This document shows, one piece after another, positions 1 through 8,181 of a stretch of DNA of 64,000 nt. The stretch's first letter is position 1, and each line of letters opens with the position of its first letter. Under the pieces are notes generated by a model. The model saw nothing but the letters and a program-made list of their open reading frames with translations. It was not told where the DNA came from and did no database searches. This stretch comes from an uncultured Prevotellaceae bacterium. Lineage in GTDB: Bacteria; Bacteroidota; Bacteroidia; Bacteroidales; Bacteroidaceae. The stretch lies in assembly GCA_900316685.1 (NCBI GenBank), contig ONDS01000001.1, positions 62,001 to 126,000 on the forward strand, in the 5' to 3' direction. The position numbers were made by a program, and so were the translations under genes.

Positions 1-176
1 GCGACCACAAACAAGAATACGAAGGAACGGTGACATGGGTGTCAGACCGTTCGGAATTTACGCCCAAGACCATCGTCACCGACGATGAGCGGGCCGACCT
101 GGTGTATGCGGTGAAGATAGCCGTGAAGAACGACGGCAACATCAAGATAGGCATGTATGGCGAAGTGAAGTTTTAG
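1..176 (+). CDS. HlyD-family periplasmic adaptor subunit, 3' end only
   Basis: Only the last 57 residues are present, in the frame that begins at base 3 and stops at 174-176. The end of the protein (TIVTDDERADLVYAVKIAV followed by GMYGEVKF) matches the C-terminal barrel of membrane-fusion proteins of the HlyD/YhiI type. These periplasmic adaptors link an inner-membrane ABC exporter to an outer-membrane channel. The ABC ATPase gene starts two bases after the stop, and two permease genes follow, so this is probably the adaptor of the same efflux operon. The family call is likely; the substrate is unknown. Confidence 0.75.
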   Translation, partial: DHKQEYEGTVTWVSDRSEFTPKTIVTDDERADLVYAVKIAVKNDGNIKIGMYGEVKF

Positions 177-178
177 CG

Positions 179-1660
179 ATGGACAGCATCCGAGCAGAAC
201 ATATCGACAAGAGTTACGGCAAGGTACAGGCCCTGTGCGATGTGTCGTTGACCATTGGCAAGGGCGAGCGGTTCGGCCTGATCGGCCCCGACGGTGCGGG
301 CAAGACCAGTCTGTTCCGCATACTCTGCACGCTGCTGTTGCCCGACCGAGGAAGCGCCAGTGTCGACGGATTCGACGTGGTAAGACAATACCCAGAGATA
401 CGCAAGCGCGTGGGTTACATGCCAGGCAGGTTTTCCCTCTACCAAGACCTCACCGTGCGCGAGAACCTCGAGTTTTTCGCCACCCTGTTCGGCACCACCG
501 TCGATGAAGGATACGATTCCATCAAAGCCATCTACTCACAGATAGAACGGTTTGAGAACCGCAAGGCAGGCGCCCTCTCGGGAGGCATGAAACAGAAACT
601 TGCCCTTTCCTGCGCCTTGGTGCACCAGCCTTCCGTGCTTTTCCTCGACGAGCCCACTACAGGTGTCGACCCCGTGAGCAGGAAGGAGTTGTGGGAGATG
701 CTCGACATGCTCAAGGAGCGCGACATCACCATCATGGCCTCCACCCCCTATATCGACGAGATCAAGCGTTGCGAGCGAGTGGCCTTCCTTCATCAAGGCC
801 GCCTTCAAGGCATCGGCACACCAGAACACATCCTCGACGAATTTGCCGACATCTTCGACCCCAAGGCACGTACCAAGATAATGGTGACAGACGAAGCAGG
901 CGGCAAGAGCGCCCTCCGGGAAGAAGAGAATGTGATAGAAGTGGAACATCTGGTGAAAGCCTTCGGGTCGTTCCATGCCGTCGACGACATATCCTTTACG
1001 GTGAAAAGAGGAGAGATATTCGGCTTCTTAGGAGCCAATGGCGCCGGTAAGACCACCGCCATGCACATGCTCACCGGACTGAACCAGCCCACGAGTGGCA
1101 CGGGCAGGGTGGCTGGTTTCGACATACGCACCCAATACGAGGACATCAAGAAGAGGATAGGCTATATGAGCCAACGTTTCTCTTTGTACGACGACCTGAC
1201 TGTGGCGGAGAACATCCGCCTTTTCGCCGGCATCTACGGCATGGACGACAAGACCATCGCGCGGAAGACAGATGAAGTGCTCGAACAGTTGGCCTTCGCC
1301 GACCACAAGCACAGCATCGTGGGTTCGCTACCGTTAGGATGGAAACAGAAACTGGCCTTTACGGTGAGCATCTTCCACGAGCCGAGTGTCGTCTTCCTCG
1401 ACGAGCCCACGGGCGGTGTCGATCCCGCCACCCGCCGCCAGTTCTGGGACCTCATCTACAAAGCCGCCGCCAAAGGCATCACCGTATTCGTGACCACCCA
1501 CTATATGGACGAGGCCGAATATTGCGACCGTCTTTCCATCATGGTCGACGGCAAGATCAAAGCCATCGGCACGCCGCAGCAACTGAAGGAAGAGTTGCAC
1601 CAGCCCGACATGGACCATGTGTTCACCTACCTGGCGCGACAAGCAAAAAGAGGAGAATGA
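179..1660 (+). CDS. ABC transporter ATP-binding protein with two fused nucleotide-binding domains (RbbA/YhiH type)
   Basis: A 493-residue cytoplasmic protein with two complete ABC domains. NBD1 has Walker A GPDGAGKTS (residues 36-44), signature LSGGM and Walker B FLDEPTTGVDP. NBD2 has Walker A GANGAGKTT and Walker B FLDEPTGGVDP. It should energise the two ABC-2 permeases downstream. The domains are not equal. NBD1 has STPYIDE where an H-loop histidine is expected, and NBD2 has LPLGW in place of LSGGQ, so the two defects fall in the same composite ATP site. The start follows the adaptor stop by two bases. There is no transmembrane segment. Confidence 0.9.
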   Translation: MDSIRAEHIDKSYGKVQALCDVSLTIGKGERFGLIGPDGAGKTSLFRILCTLLLPDRGSASVDGFDVVRQYPEIRKRVGYMPGRFSLYQDLTVRENLEFFATLFGTTVDEGYDSIKAIYSQIERFENRKAGALSGGMKQKLALSCALVHQPSVLFLDEPTTGVDPVSRKELWEMLDMLKERDITIMASTPYIDEIKRCERVAFLHQGRLQGIGTPEHILDEFADIFDPKARTKIMVTDEAGGKSALREEENVIEVEHLVKAFGSFHAVDDISFTVKRGEIFGFLGANGAGKTTAMHMLTGLNQPTSGTGRVAGFDIRTQYEDIKKRIGYMSQRFSLYDDLTVAENIRLFAGIYGMDDKTIARKTDEVLEQLAFADHKHSIVGSLPLGWKQKLAFTVSIFHEPSVVFLDEPTGGVDPATRRQFWDLIYKAAAKGITVFVTTHYMDEAEYCDRLSIMVDGKIKAIGTPQQLKEELHQPDMDHVFTYLARQAKRGE

Positions 1661-1756
1661 ACGGTGTCGAGGGGTGAGAGGTGAGGGGTGAGAGATATGC
1701 TCAGAACTTTAAGCCCTCGACCCTAAACCCTCGACCCTAAACCATACACATTAACG
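1661..1756. repeat. Low-complexity spacer with short GGGTGAGAGGTGAG and CCCTCGACCCTAAA repeats
   Basis: The 96-bp gap between the ATPase and the first permease consists of near-tandem short words: GGGTGAGAGGTGAG twice, then CCCTCGACCCTAAA twice. The same vocabulary occurs before other genes in this window (22300-22345 and 56710-56858). No ORF or clear promoter is seen, so the permeases are probably co-transcribed with the ATPase. Confidence 0.6.
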
Positions 1757-2815
1757 ATGAAACAGTTTGTCAGTTTTATCATCAAGGAGGCAAGGCACAT
1801 CCTGCGCGACAAGCGCACGATGCTCATCCTGTTCGGCATGCCCATCGTGCTGATGCTGCTCTTTGGCTTCGCCATCACCAACGATGTGAAGAATGTACGC
1901 ACGGTGGTGGTGTGTTCCTCCTCCGACCATCTCACCCAGCGTGCCATCGACCGCTTGGCAGCCTCCGAATACTTCACCATCACGGCCACCGCCACCACCC
2001 CGGAGATTGCCGAACGGCTCATCAGGAGCCAGCACGCCGACATGGCCATCGTGTTCGGCCAACGTTTCGCCTCGACGAAGAGCGGGGTGCAGTTCATCGT
2101 CGACACCGCCGACCCCAACATGGCCCAGCAGTGGACCAGCTATGCCACCGCCGTCATCCTGAACGGCCAGGGAGGCCTTGTCAACAGCAAGATGCTGTAC
2201 AATCCCCGCATCAAATCAGCCTACAATTTCGTGCCCGCCATCATGGGCATGTTGCTCATGCTCATCTGCGCCATGATGACCTCCGTGTCCATCGTCCGCG
2301 AGAAGGAGCGCGGCACGATGGAGGTGCTGCTCGTCTCCCCTGTGCGTCCGCTGATGATCATCATCGCCAAGGCCGTCCCCTACCTCGTGTTGGCCCTGGC
2401 CATTCTCGTCACCATCCTCTTGATGGGTCGATTCGTATTGGATGTGCCCATCCAAGGCTCTTTGGTCTGGATTTTCCTCGTGTCGCTCATTTACATCCTC
2501 CTGGCCCTGTCGTTGGGACTGCTCATCTCCAACATCGCCACCAGCCAGCTGATGGCCCTTCTCATGTCGGCCATGGTGTTGCTCATGCCCATCGTGATGT
2601 TGTCCGGCATGTTGTTTCCCGTAGAGTCCATGCCCCGTATCCTGCAATGGCTATCCGCCATCGTGCCTCCCCGCTATTACATCGAGGCGATGCGCAAGCT
2701 GATGATTATGGGAGTGGGCATCGGCGATGTCCTCCGCGAGGTGTTGATACTTAGCGGCATGGCCCTCGTGCTGCTCACCCTTTCTCTTGCCAAATTCAAA
2801 AACCGCCTTGCCTGA
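1757..2815 (+). CDS. ABC-2 type permease, first of two
   Basis: A 352-residue inner-membrane protein. It has one N-terminal transmembrane helix (about residues 20-42), a soluble periplasmic region of about 130 residues, and five hydrophobic segments in the C-terminal half. The short motif VREKERGTMEVLLVSPV is typical of ABC-2/YhhJ permeases. It probably forms a heterodimeric channel with the next gene product, driven by the fused ATPase upstream. The next start codon comes one base after its stop, so the two are translationally coupled. Confidence 0.88.
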   Translation: MKQFVSFIIKEARHILRDKRTMLILFGMPIVLMLLFGFAITNDVKNVRTVVVCSSSDHLTQRAIDRLAASEYFTITATATTPEIAERLIRSQHADMAIVFGQRFASTKSGVQFIVDTADPNMAQQWTSYATAVILNGQGGLVNSKMLYNPRIKSAYNFVPAIMGMLLMLICAMMTSVSIVREKERGTMEVLLVSPVRPLMIIIAKAVPYLVLALAILVTILLMGRFVLDVPIQGSLVWIFLVSLIYILLALSLGLLISNIATSQLMALLMSAMVLLMPIVMLSGMLFPVESMPRILQWLSAIVPPRYYIEAMRKLMIMGVGIGDVLREVLILSGMALVLLTLSLAKFKNRLA

Positions 2816-2816
2816 C

Positions 2817-3902
2817 ATGATGCTGAAATATCTCATACAGAAAGAGTTCCTGCAGATCAAACGCAACAGTTTCCTGCCCAGGCTCATCTTGGTGTTTCCC
2901 ATCATGATCATGTGCGTGATGCCCTGGGTGATGAACATGGAGGTGAAGAACATCGTGGTGGATGTGGTGGACAACGACCACAGCACCCTCTCGCGTCGTA
3001 TCGTGGAAGGAGTGGCCTCATCCAATTATTTCCTTTTCCATGGTCAGAAGGGGAGTTACGAGTCGGCGCTCCACGACATCGAGGAGAGCAAGGCCGACAT
3101 CGCCCTGGTCATCCCGCCCCATTTCAGTCGCGACCTGGCCAACGGCCGACAGCCTCAAGTGCTCATCGCCGCCAATGCCGTCAACGGCACCAAGGGCGCC
3201 ATCGGTTCCTCCTATCTCACGCAGATCGTCACCACCCACGTCGCCCCCACGACCATGTCGGTATCCTCTGCCGTGTCGACGTTGAACCTCTACAACAAAC
3301 ATCTCGACTACAAGGTGTTTATGATACCCGCCCTTTTCGCCATCATCATGATGCTGATGTGCGGGTTCCTCCCCACCCTCAACATCGTGAGTGAGAAGGA
3401 GACGGGCACCATCGAGCAGATGAATGTCACGCCCGTGAGCAAATGGTCGTTCATCATGGCCAAGTTGATACCCTATTGGCTCATCGCCCTTTTCATCATC
3501 ACCGTATGTCTGTTGCTCTCCTGGGCCATCTACGGTATCACCTGCCAGGGCAGCATCGTATGGGTGTACGTGTTGGCGATGTTGCTCGCCTTGTTTTTCA
3601 GTTCCTTCGGGTTGATTGTTTCCAACTACAGCAACACGATGCAACAAGCCATCTTCGTGATGTGGTTTTTCGTGGTCATCCTGTTGTTGTTGAGTGGGCT
3701 GTTCACTCCCACCCGTTCCATGCCCTCATGGGCCTACCTGACCACCTATGTCAATCCCATGCATTACTTCATCGACGCCATCCGCACCGTCTTCGTCCGA
3801 GGGGGAGGCTTTGCCGACATCGCTCATCAGATAGGAGCGTTGGCCCTCTTCGCCCTCATCATGGGAACATGGGCCGTATGGAGCTATCGGAAGAACAGTT
3901 AG
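2817..3902 (+). CDS. ABC-2 type permease, second of two
   Basis: A 361-residue membrane protein with the same plan as its neighbour: an N-terminal helix, an external domain, then a C-terminal membrane domain with VSEKETGTIEQMNVTPVS. The start at 2817 (MMLKYLIQKEF) is chosen because it follows the previous stop at once; the frame is open back to 2787 but that would overlap the upstream gene. The last 161 bp (3742-3902) occur again at 4629-4789 with only two mismatches, both silent. This suggests that the 3' end was re-created when an element inserted here. Confidence 0.88.
   Translation: MMLKYLIQKEFLQIKRNSFLPRLILVFPIMIMCVMPWVMNMEVKNIVVDVVDNDHSTLSRRIVEGVASSNYFLFHGQKGSYESALHDIEESKADIALVIPPHFSRDLANGRQPQVLIAANAVNGTKGAIGSSYLTQIVTTHVAPTTMSVSSAVSTLNLYNKHLDYKVFMIPALFAIIMMLMCGFLPTLNIVSEKETGTIEQMNVTPVSKWSFIMAKLIPYWLIALFIITVCLLLSWAIYGITCQGSIVWVYVLAMLLALFFSSFGLIVSNYSNTMQQAIFVMWFFVVILLLLSGLFTPTRSMPSWAYLTTYVNPMHYFIDAIRTVFVRGGGFADIAHQIGALALFALIMGTWAVWSYRKNS
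3742..3902 (+). repeat. 161-bp direct repeat, left copy (within the permease gene)
   Basis: This copy encodes the last residues of the intact second permease, from the sequence encoding TYVNPMHYF to the stop codon. The other copy is at 4629-4789. I counted two differences, GGG/GGA for a glycine and GCC/GCT for an alanine. Confidence 0.95.
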
Positions 3903-3927
3903 GGTGGTAGCGTCGTTTTCGCCCTGA

Positions 3928-4182
3928 ATTTTTCATATCTTTACCGGCTATACTGTCCTGAAAGATAAAAAGACTGAAAAAAAATGGAACATAGCCGAGA
4001 GACTGGGCAGCAAGAAAGACTACACAGGCGAAGTACGCGCCATCTTCATCAAGAGGATGTTTCCAGACGTGATGAGAGACATAGAACTTGACAGCATCCG
4101 CAATTTCAAGTTTCAGCCTGATACTGGCAGCATCGTGATAGACGAGCCGGACAAGGGTGATTATCACTTCCATTTTGTGTAG
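3928..4182 (+). pseudogene. Orphan 3' gene fragment of unknown family
   Basis: The frame is open from 3928 with no start codon until an internal ATG near 4057, and encodes about 84 residues ending GDYHFHFV. The composition looks genuine (KKWNIAERLGSKKDYTGEV), and a strong terminator-like hairpin follows ten bases after the stop. That suggests the true 3' end of a gene whose 5' part was lost. I do not recognise the family. It lies immediately downstream of the restored permease end, at the left edge of the decayed island. Confidence 0.45.
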
Positions 4183-4191
4183 TTTTTATGT

Positions 4192-4242
4192 TTAAAAATC
4201 AGCGAAATTCAAAAAATATTTCTCGTTTTCGCTGATTTTTAA
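4192..4242. terminator. Strong bidirectional terminator-like hairpin
   Basis: The arms TTAAAAATCAGCGAAA (4192-4207) and TTTCGCTGATTTTTAA (4227-4242) are perfect 16-base complements around a 19-base AT-rich loop. The T-run in the 3' arm fits a rho-independent terminator for the fragment ending at 4182. Confidence 0.7.
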
Positions 4243-4263
4243 GAAAAAGATGCATGAGTCTAA

Positions 4264-4554
4264 AATAAAAACGGAAGGGGGGCTCAGATTGACTTGCTGC
4301 TGGAAAGTAGGGCTGACAGGACGGACTATCTTTGTGAAATGAAGTTCACTGGTGGCAAATACGCCATAACGAAAACCGATGAAGAGGATTTCCTGAATAA
4401 GATAGAGGCCTATGCCGCAAGCAAGATGCACAACAAGACGCACAGCATTCAGTTGGTGATGATTACGACGATGGGCGTTGCTCGAGGGGAACACGCCAGC
4501 ATTGTCAATCAGTCTGTTGTGTTGGACAATTTATTTTCAGGCCGTAGAACTTAG
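4264..4554 (+). pseudogene. C-terminal fragment of an AAA-family ATPase
   Basis: The open frame encodes GAQIDLLLESRADRTDYLCE, then a segment ending VVLDNLF. This is the nuclease-like C-terminal part of the large Bacteroidetes AAA ATPase family whose members end in a GAQIDLL(I/L)DR ... LCEMKF block. The N-terminal ATPase domain is missing, and the preceding in-frame stop is at 4261-4263. The frame ends at 4552-4554 with a few residues (SGRRT) beyond the usual end. It is one of several unrelated gene ends joined in this island. Confidence 0.7.
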
Positions 4555-4628
4555 ATTATCTAATCCGTCCCATATATAAACTTTAGTAAGGTCGAGTTTT
4601 TGACCCAACGGGGTTTGTCCGCGGCAGG

Positions 4629-4789
4629 CCACCTATGTCAATCCCATGCATTACTTCATCGACGCCATCCGCACCGTCTTCGTCCGAGGAGGAGGCTTTG
4701 CCGACATCGCTCATCAGATAGGAGCGTTGGCTCTCTTCGCCCTCATCATGGGAACATGGGCCGTATGGAGCTATCGGAAGAACAGTTAG
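4629..4789 (+). repeat. 161-bp direct repeat, right copy (orphan permease 3' end)
   Basis: Near-identical to 3742-3902, including the TAG stop, but with no upstream permease sequence. It encodes only the last 53 residues. Its two differences from the intact gene are silent. It is bounded by unrelated sequence at both ends and is best read as the displaced original 3' end of the target gene, or as a partial duplication. Confidence 0.9.
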
Positions 4790-4790
4790 A

Positions 4791-5325
4791 CCCGATATTA
4801 TCGGACTCAAGCCACTTCAACTCCTACCCACACAATCCACTGATTGCTACTTTCCTCTACAGAAGCACATTCCTTGAAAGTTGGGGTTCTGGTGTTCGTC
4901 GTATTATTTATTAATGTGCTGCCGACGGAGTTGAAGAACCTGTTTGGCAGACTAACCCAAACTTTGTTTGGGTCACTTTCAAGCGTCCTGCCGACAAGTC
5001 AAGCTATACGCAGTTGGGAGTAAGTACAGCTACCACCCTAAAAGGAAGGGGTTCCGAAAAAGGCATAAGCTTCGAAAAAGGCATAAGCTCAAAACAGCTA
5101 AGGCTGTTATTTGAAGTAATGAACTTTAGTTACATGTCTGTAATTGAAATTATGGATTTATGTAAGAGGAAAGACCGAATACGGTTTACTCGCAACTACA
5201 TTGTTCCAGCTCTCAATGCCGGTATCATAGAGCGCAAACATCCCGATCAGCCAAATCATCCACATCAACGTTATCGCCTAACAGAAAAGGCTATGCACAT
5301 CAAGTATTCACAGGATGAGAAGTAA
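4791..5325 (+). pseudogene. C-terminal part of an AlbA_2/wHTH ATP-binding transcriptional regulator, with an in-frame stop
   Basis: The encoded block PHNPLIATFLYRSTFLESWG continues to GSGVRRII, then VEEPVWQTNPNFVWVTFKRP and a winged-helix-like tail. This is the C-terminus of the AlbA_2/RecG-like regulator family. A TAA at 4912-4914 interrupts the frame exactly where homologues usually read RIIDEC; here the codons read TAT TAA TGT, consistent with two G-to-T changes from GAT GAA TGT. The frame then continues uninterrupted to the stop at 5323-5325. The N-terminal DNA-binding half is missing. It overlaps the next frame by one base. Confidence 0.7.
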
Positions 5326-5510
5326 TGACAATGGCAGCAGATAAACAAGATAAATTCCTCAATTTTTCGGATAAGCAAGATCAGAATGGCGCTTGCTCCG
5401 ATTCTGCCGAGCATGAGAAAAATCAAGGAAAGGCTTTCCTTAATGTCCCAATTTTGAGATTCCCAGAATTTAAGAATGAGTGGGAGTTACATCCAACAAC
5501 AGACTTCTGA
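5325..5510 (+). pseudogene. N-terminal fragment of a type I restriction specificity subunit (HsdS)
   Basis: The frame starts at an ATG overlapping the previous stop. It encodes a polar leader followed by NVPILRFPEFKNEWE, the typical opening of Bacteroidales HsdS, in which RFPEF precedes the first target-recognition domain. Homology ends near 5495, after which only PTTDF follows before the stop. Both recognition domains are missing. The break coincides with the start of the recombinase remnant, so the two partial genes have been joined directly. It cannot be functional. Confidence 0.7.
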
Positions 5511-5794
5511 ATGACGACTTTTTTGTGATAACCAATGAGGCGAAACCTACCGAACCACGTACCTACCGTAACTATTACAAGCAACTGCTGAAACACCTTG
5601 CGATTCCCAATCTGAAATTCCATGGGCTTCGTCATTCATTTGCCACAAGGTGCATTGAAAGCCAATGTGACTACAAGACCGTCAGCGTCATTCTTGGTCA
5701 TGCCAATATCAGCACTACCCTCAATCTCTATGTCCATCCGAATATGGAGCAGAAGAAAAAATGCATCAATCAGATGTTCAAAGTCCTAAAATGA
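5495..5794 (+). pseudogene. C-terminal catalytic fragment of a tyrosine recombinase (integrase/invertase)
   Basis: About 100 residues remain. They include HGLRHSFATRC (the H-x-x-R-H motif), LGHANISTTLNLYVHP (the second conserved His and the catalytic Tyr region) and a basic tail. The N-terminal DNA-binding region and the first catalytic arginine are gone, so it should be inactive. Recombinases of this kind often sit beside hsdS genes in Bacteroidales, where they invert specificity domains. Next to an hsdS N-terminus here, it suggests the remains of a phase-variable type I restriction locus (inference). Confidence 0.75.
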
Positions 5795-5890
5795 GGAATT
5801 GCCAGATTACTCTCCCCCCATTACTCCTTCTCTCAGAATCAAATATTGATATTTTTCCCAGCACAGGATGTGTTATTATGGAAAAATGTG

Positions 5891-5898
5891 TATCTTTG
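5891..5898 (+). promoter_or_regulatory. pheS promoter, -7 box
   Basis: TATCTTTG matches the Bacteroidetes TAnnTTTG box, 32 bases before the pheS start codon. A convincing -33 TTG was not found. Confidence 0.6.
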
Positions 5899-5930
5899 CA
5901 GGTTGAAACGAGAAAACAAAACGACAAGAC

Positions 5931-6968
5931 ATGATACTTGACAAGATTGAGCTGTTGCTCAAAGAAGTGAAAGAGCTGCATGCATCGAATGCAGAGGAGA
6001 TAGAGGCATTGCGACTGAAATACCTGAGCAAGAAAGGTGAGATCACGGCCCTGATGGCCGACTTCCGCAATGTGGCCGCTGACCAGAAGAAGGTGGTGGG
6101 CATGAAGATCAACGAACTGAAACAGACCGCCCTTGAACGTATCAACGCCCTGAGGGAGGAATGTGCAGGCAAGAGCGAGACGAATGCCGCCTTGGACCTC
6201 ACCCGCACCGCCTACCCCATCGAGTTGGGGACCCGACATCCCCTGTCGATCGTGACCAACGAGATTATCGACATCTTCTCGCGTATGGGCTTCACCTTGG
6301 CCGATGGTCCTGAGGTGGAGGACGACCTGCACGTATTTACAAAGATGAACTTCGCCGCCGACCATCCCGCCCGCGACATGCAAGACACCTTCTTCGTATC
6401 GCAGCATCCCGACGACGTGACAAAGAACATCCTGCTGCGTTCGCACACCAGCAGCGTCCAGGCGCGTGTGATGGAGAAGACACAGCCCCCCATCCGCATC
6501 ATCTGCCCGGGCCGCGTTTACCGCAATGAGGCCATCACCGCCCGCGCCCACTGTTTCTTCCATCAGGTAGAGGGATTGTACATCGACAAGAACGTGTCGT
6601 TCACCGACCTGAAGCAGGTGTTGCTCACCTTCGCCCGTGAGATGTTCGGTGCCGACACCGACATCCGCCTGCGTCCATCGTATTTCCCCTTCACCGAGCC
6701 GAGCGCCGAGATGGACATCTCGTGCTTCATCTGCGGCGGCGAAGGATGTGGCTTCTGCAAGCACACCGGTTGGGTGGAGATCCTCGGTTGCGGCATGGTG
6801 CATCCCAACGTGCTGGAGAAATGCGGCATCGACAGCAAGGTATACACCGGTTACGCCTTCGGTATGGGTGTGGAGCGCATCGCCAACCTGAAATATTCGG
6901 TGAGCGACCTGCGTCTGTTCTCAGAGAACGACACTCGCTTCCTGCGCGAGTTCGAGGCAGCGAACTAA
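5931..6968 (+). CDS. pheS: Phenylalanine--tRNA ligase alpha subunit
   Basis: A 345-residue protein that charges tRNA-Phe as part of an alpha2-beta2 enzyme in the cytoplasm. It begins with a coiled-coil tRNA-binding arm (about residues 1-80). The class II catalytic core follows, with RTAYPIELGTRHPLS, the motif 2 region RVYRNEAITARAHCFFHQVE and motif 3 GYAFGMGVERIANLKY. The length is normal for the family. The beta subunit gene is not adjacent. The gene follows the decayed island and has its own promoter, so it seems unaffected by it. Confidence 0.97.
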   Translation: MILDKIELLLKEVKELHASNAEEIEALRLKYLSKKGEITALMADFRNVAADQKKVVGMKINELKQTALERINALREECAGKSETNAALDLTRTAYPIELGTRHPLSIVTNEIIDIFSRMGFTLADGPEVEDDLHVFTKMNFAADHPARDMQDTFFVSQHPDDVTKNILLRSHTSSVQARVMEKTQPPIRIICPGRVYRNEAITARAHCFFHQVEGLYIDKNVSFTDLKQVLLTFAREMFGADTDIRLRPSYFPFTEPSAEMDISCFICGGEGCGFCKHTGWVEILGCGMVHPNVLEKCGIDSKVYTGYAFGMGVERIANLKYSVSDLRLFSENDTRFLREFEAAN

Positions 6969-7025
6969 TTAGAGGGGCAAGGAGCAAGGGGCAAGGAGCA
7001 AGAGATATGTTTTAAACTTTTCACC

Positions 7026-7769
7026 ATGGTAACTAGACATGCCATCATCGTTGGAGCCTCGTCGGGCATCGGCAGGGCAGTGAGCGAGCAACTCATCCAA
7101 CGGGGATGGCATGTTGGCATTGCCGCCCGACGGTTGGACAAGCTTGAAGAGGTTATGGCTTTGGCTCCGGAACGTGTCCATGCCAAGGCCATTGACGTGA
7201 CCGACAGCGACGCCCCCACCTTGTTGGAGCAACTCATAGCTGACACCGGGGGCATGGATCTGTATTTCCACGCCTCGGGCATCGGCCATCAGAATCCCTC
7301 CTTAGACGAAGACATCGAACTACGCACCACCAACACCAACGCGATGGGGTTCACCCGTATGGTGGGAGCCGCCTTCCGTTATATGGCGGAGCATAGTGGC
7401 GGACATATTGCCGTGATCAGCAGCATCGCCGGCACAAAAGGTCTGGGTCCGGCACCCTCATACAGTGCCACCAAGGCGCTGCAAAACACCTACATCCAGG
7501 CACTGGAACAGTTGGCCAACCAACGTCGGTTGAAAATCCGCTTCACCGACATCCGTCCCGGGTTTGTCGACACCGAACTGCTGAACGATGGTCACCACTA
7601 TCCCCTGATGCTTCAGACAGAAGATGTGGCGCGTAAAGCCGTGCGAGCCATCGAGCGAGGCCGACATATCCAGGTGATAGACTGGCGGTGGCGGGTGATT
7701 ACCGCCTTCTGGCGCAGGATACCACGGTGGGTGTGGAGAAGATTTCGATTGTTGAATGTTGAATGTTGA
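7026..7769 (+). CDS. Short-chain dehydrogenase/reductase family oxidoreductase
   Basis: A 247-residue Rossmann-fold protein. The cofactor-binding motif GASSGIGR lies at the N-terminus, the active-site serine in ISSIAG, and the catalytic YSATK (Tyr-x-x-x-Lys) follows. These mark a classical SDR that uses NAD(H) or NADP(H). The C-terminal 25 residues are basic and aromatic and may touch the membrane. The substrate cannot be told from sequence. It lies 57 bp after pheS, across a spacer of GGGGCAAGGAGCAA-like repeats. Confidence 0.9.
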   Translation: MVTRHAIIVGASSGIGRAVSEQLIQRGWHVGIAARRLDKLEEVMALAPERVHAKAIDVTDSDAPTLLEQLIADTGGMDLYFHASGIGHQNPSLDEDIELRTTNTNAMGFTRMVGAAFRYMAEHSGGHIAVISSIAGTKGLGPAPSYSATKALQNTYIQALEQLANQRRLKIRFTDIRPGFVDTELLNDGHHYPLMLQTEDVARKAVRAIERGRHIQVIDWRWRVITAFWRRIPRWVWRRFRLLNVEC

Positions 7770-7815
7770 GTTGTCGCTTCGCGATGATGAATTATTCAAT
7801 GTGATTTGTTCCATA

Positions 7816-8118
7816 GGTTGGGACCGTATTTGACAAACCACCCCTGCCCCTCCTTTGGAAAAGGAGGGGAGAAGTTAGCTGGCTTTGGAAAAGGAAGGGA
7901 GAAGTTTGCTGGCTTTGGAAAAGGAAGGGAGAAGTTAGCTGGCTTTGGAAAAGGAAGGGAGAAGTTAGCTGGCTTTGGTAAAGGAGGGGAGAAGTTAGCT
8001 GGCTTTGGAAAAGGAAGGGAGAAGTTAGCTGGCTTTGGAAGAGGAAGGGAGAAGTTAGCTGGCTTTGGAAGAGGAAGGGAGAAGTTAGCTGGCTTTGGAA
8101 AAGGAGGGGAGTAAGTTA
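7816..8118. repeat. REP-like palindrome extended into a 30-bp tandem array (about 8.5 copies)
   Basis: The element opens with GGTTGGGACC and ACAAACCACCCCTG, followed by the palindrome CCCCTCCTTT/AAAGGAGGGG. The right arm plus a linker (GAAGTTAGCTGG) then repeats every 30 bp from about 7852 to 8118, with a few single-base variants. The unit is a multiple of three, so a spurious frame encoding GFGKGREKLA repeats runs through it. There are no spacers, so it is not a CRISPR array. It fills most of the 412-bp gap between the SDR and Nudix genes. Confidence 0.9.
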
Positions 8119-8181
8119 CCCCTAAGTTCAACAGAAGTTTGCTTATAAAATACATTATAAATTACAATTATCTATTATCCC

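Noticed and set aside
1661-1756. A separate promoter for the permease genes
   Set aside because: No TAnnTTTG box was found at a plausible distance; the spacer is made of short repeated words.
3903-5797. An intact insertion sequence or defence island
   Set aside because: Every frame here is truncated or interrupted, no transposase is seen, and the recombinase lacks its N-terminal half. It is a graveyard rather than an active system.
7806-8114. A frame encoding GFGKGREKLA repeats
   Set aside because: It is the translation of a 30-bp non-coding tandem array; the unit length is a multiple of three, so any frame stays open. The related array at 8662-8872 has a 32-bp unit, which would not keep a frame.
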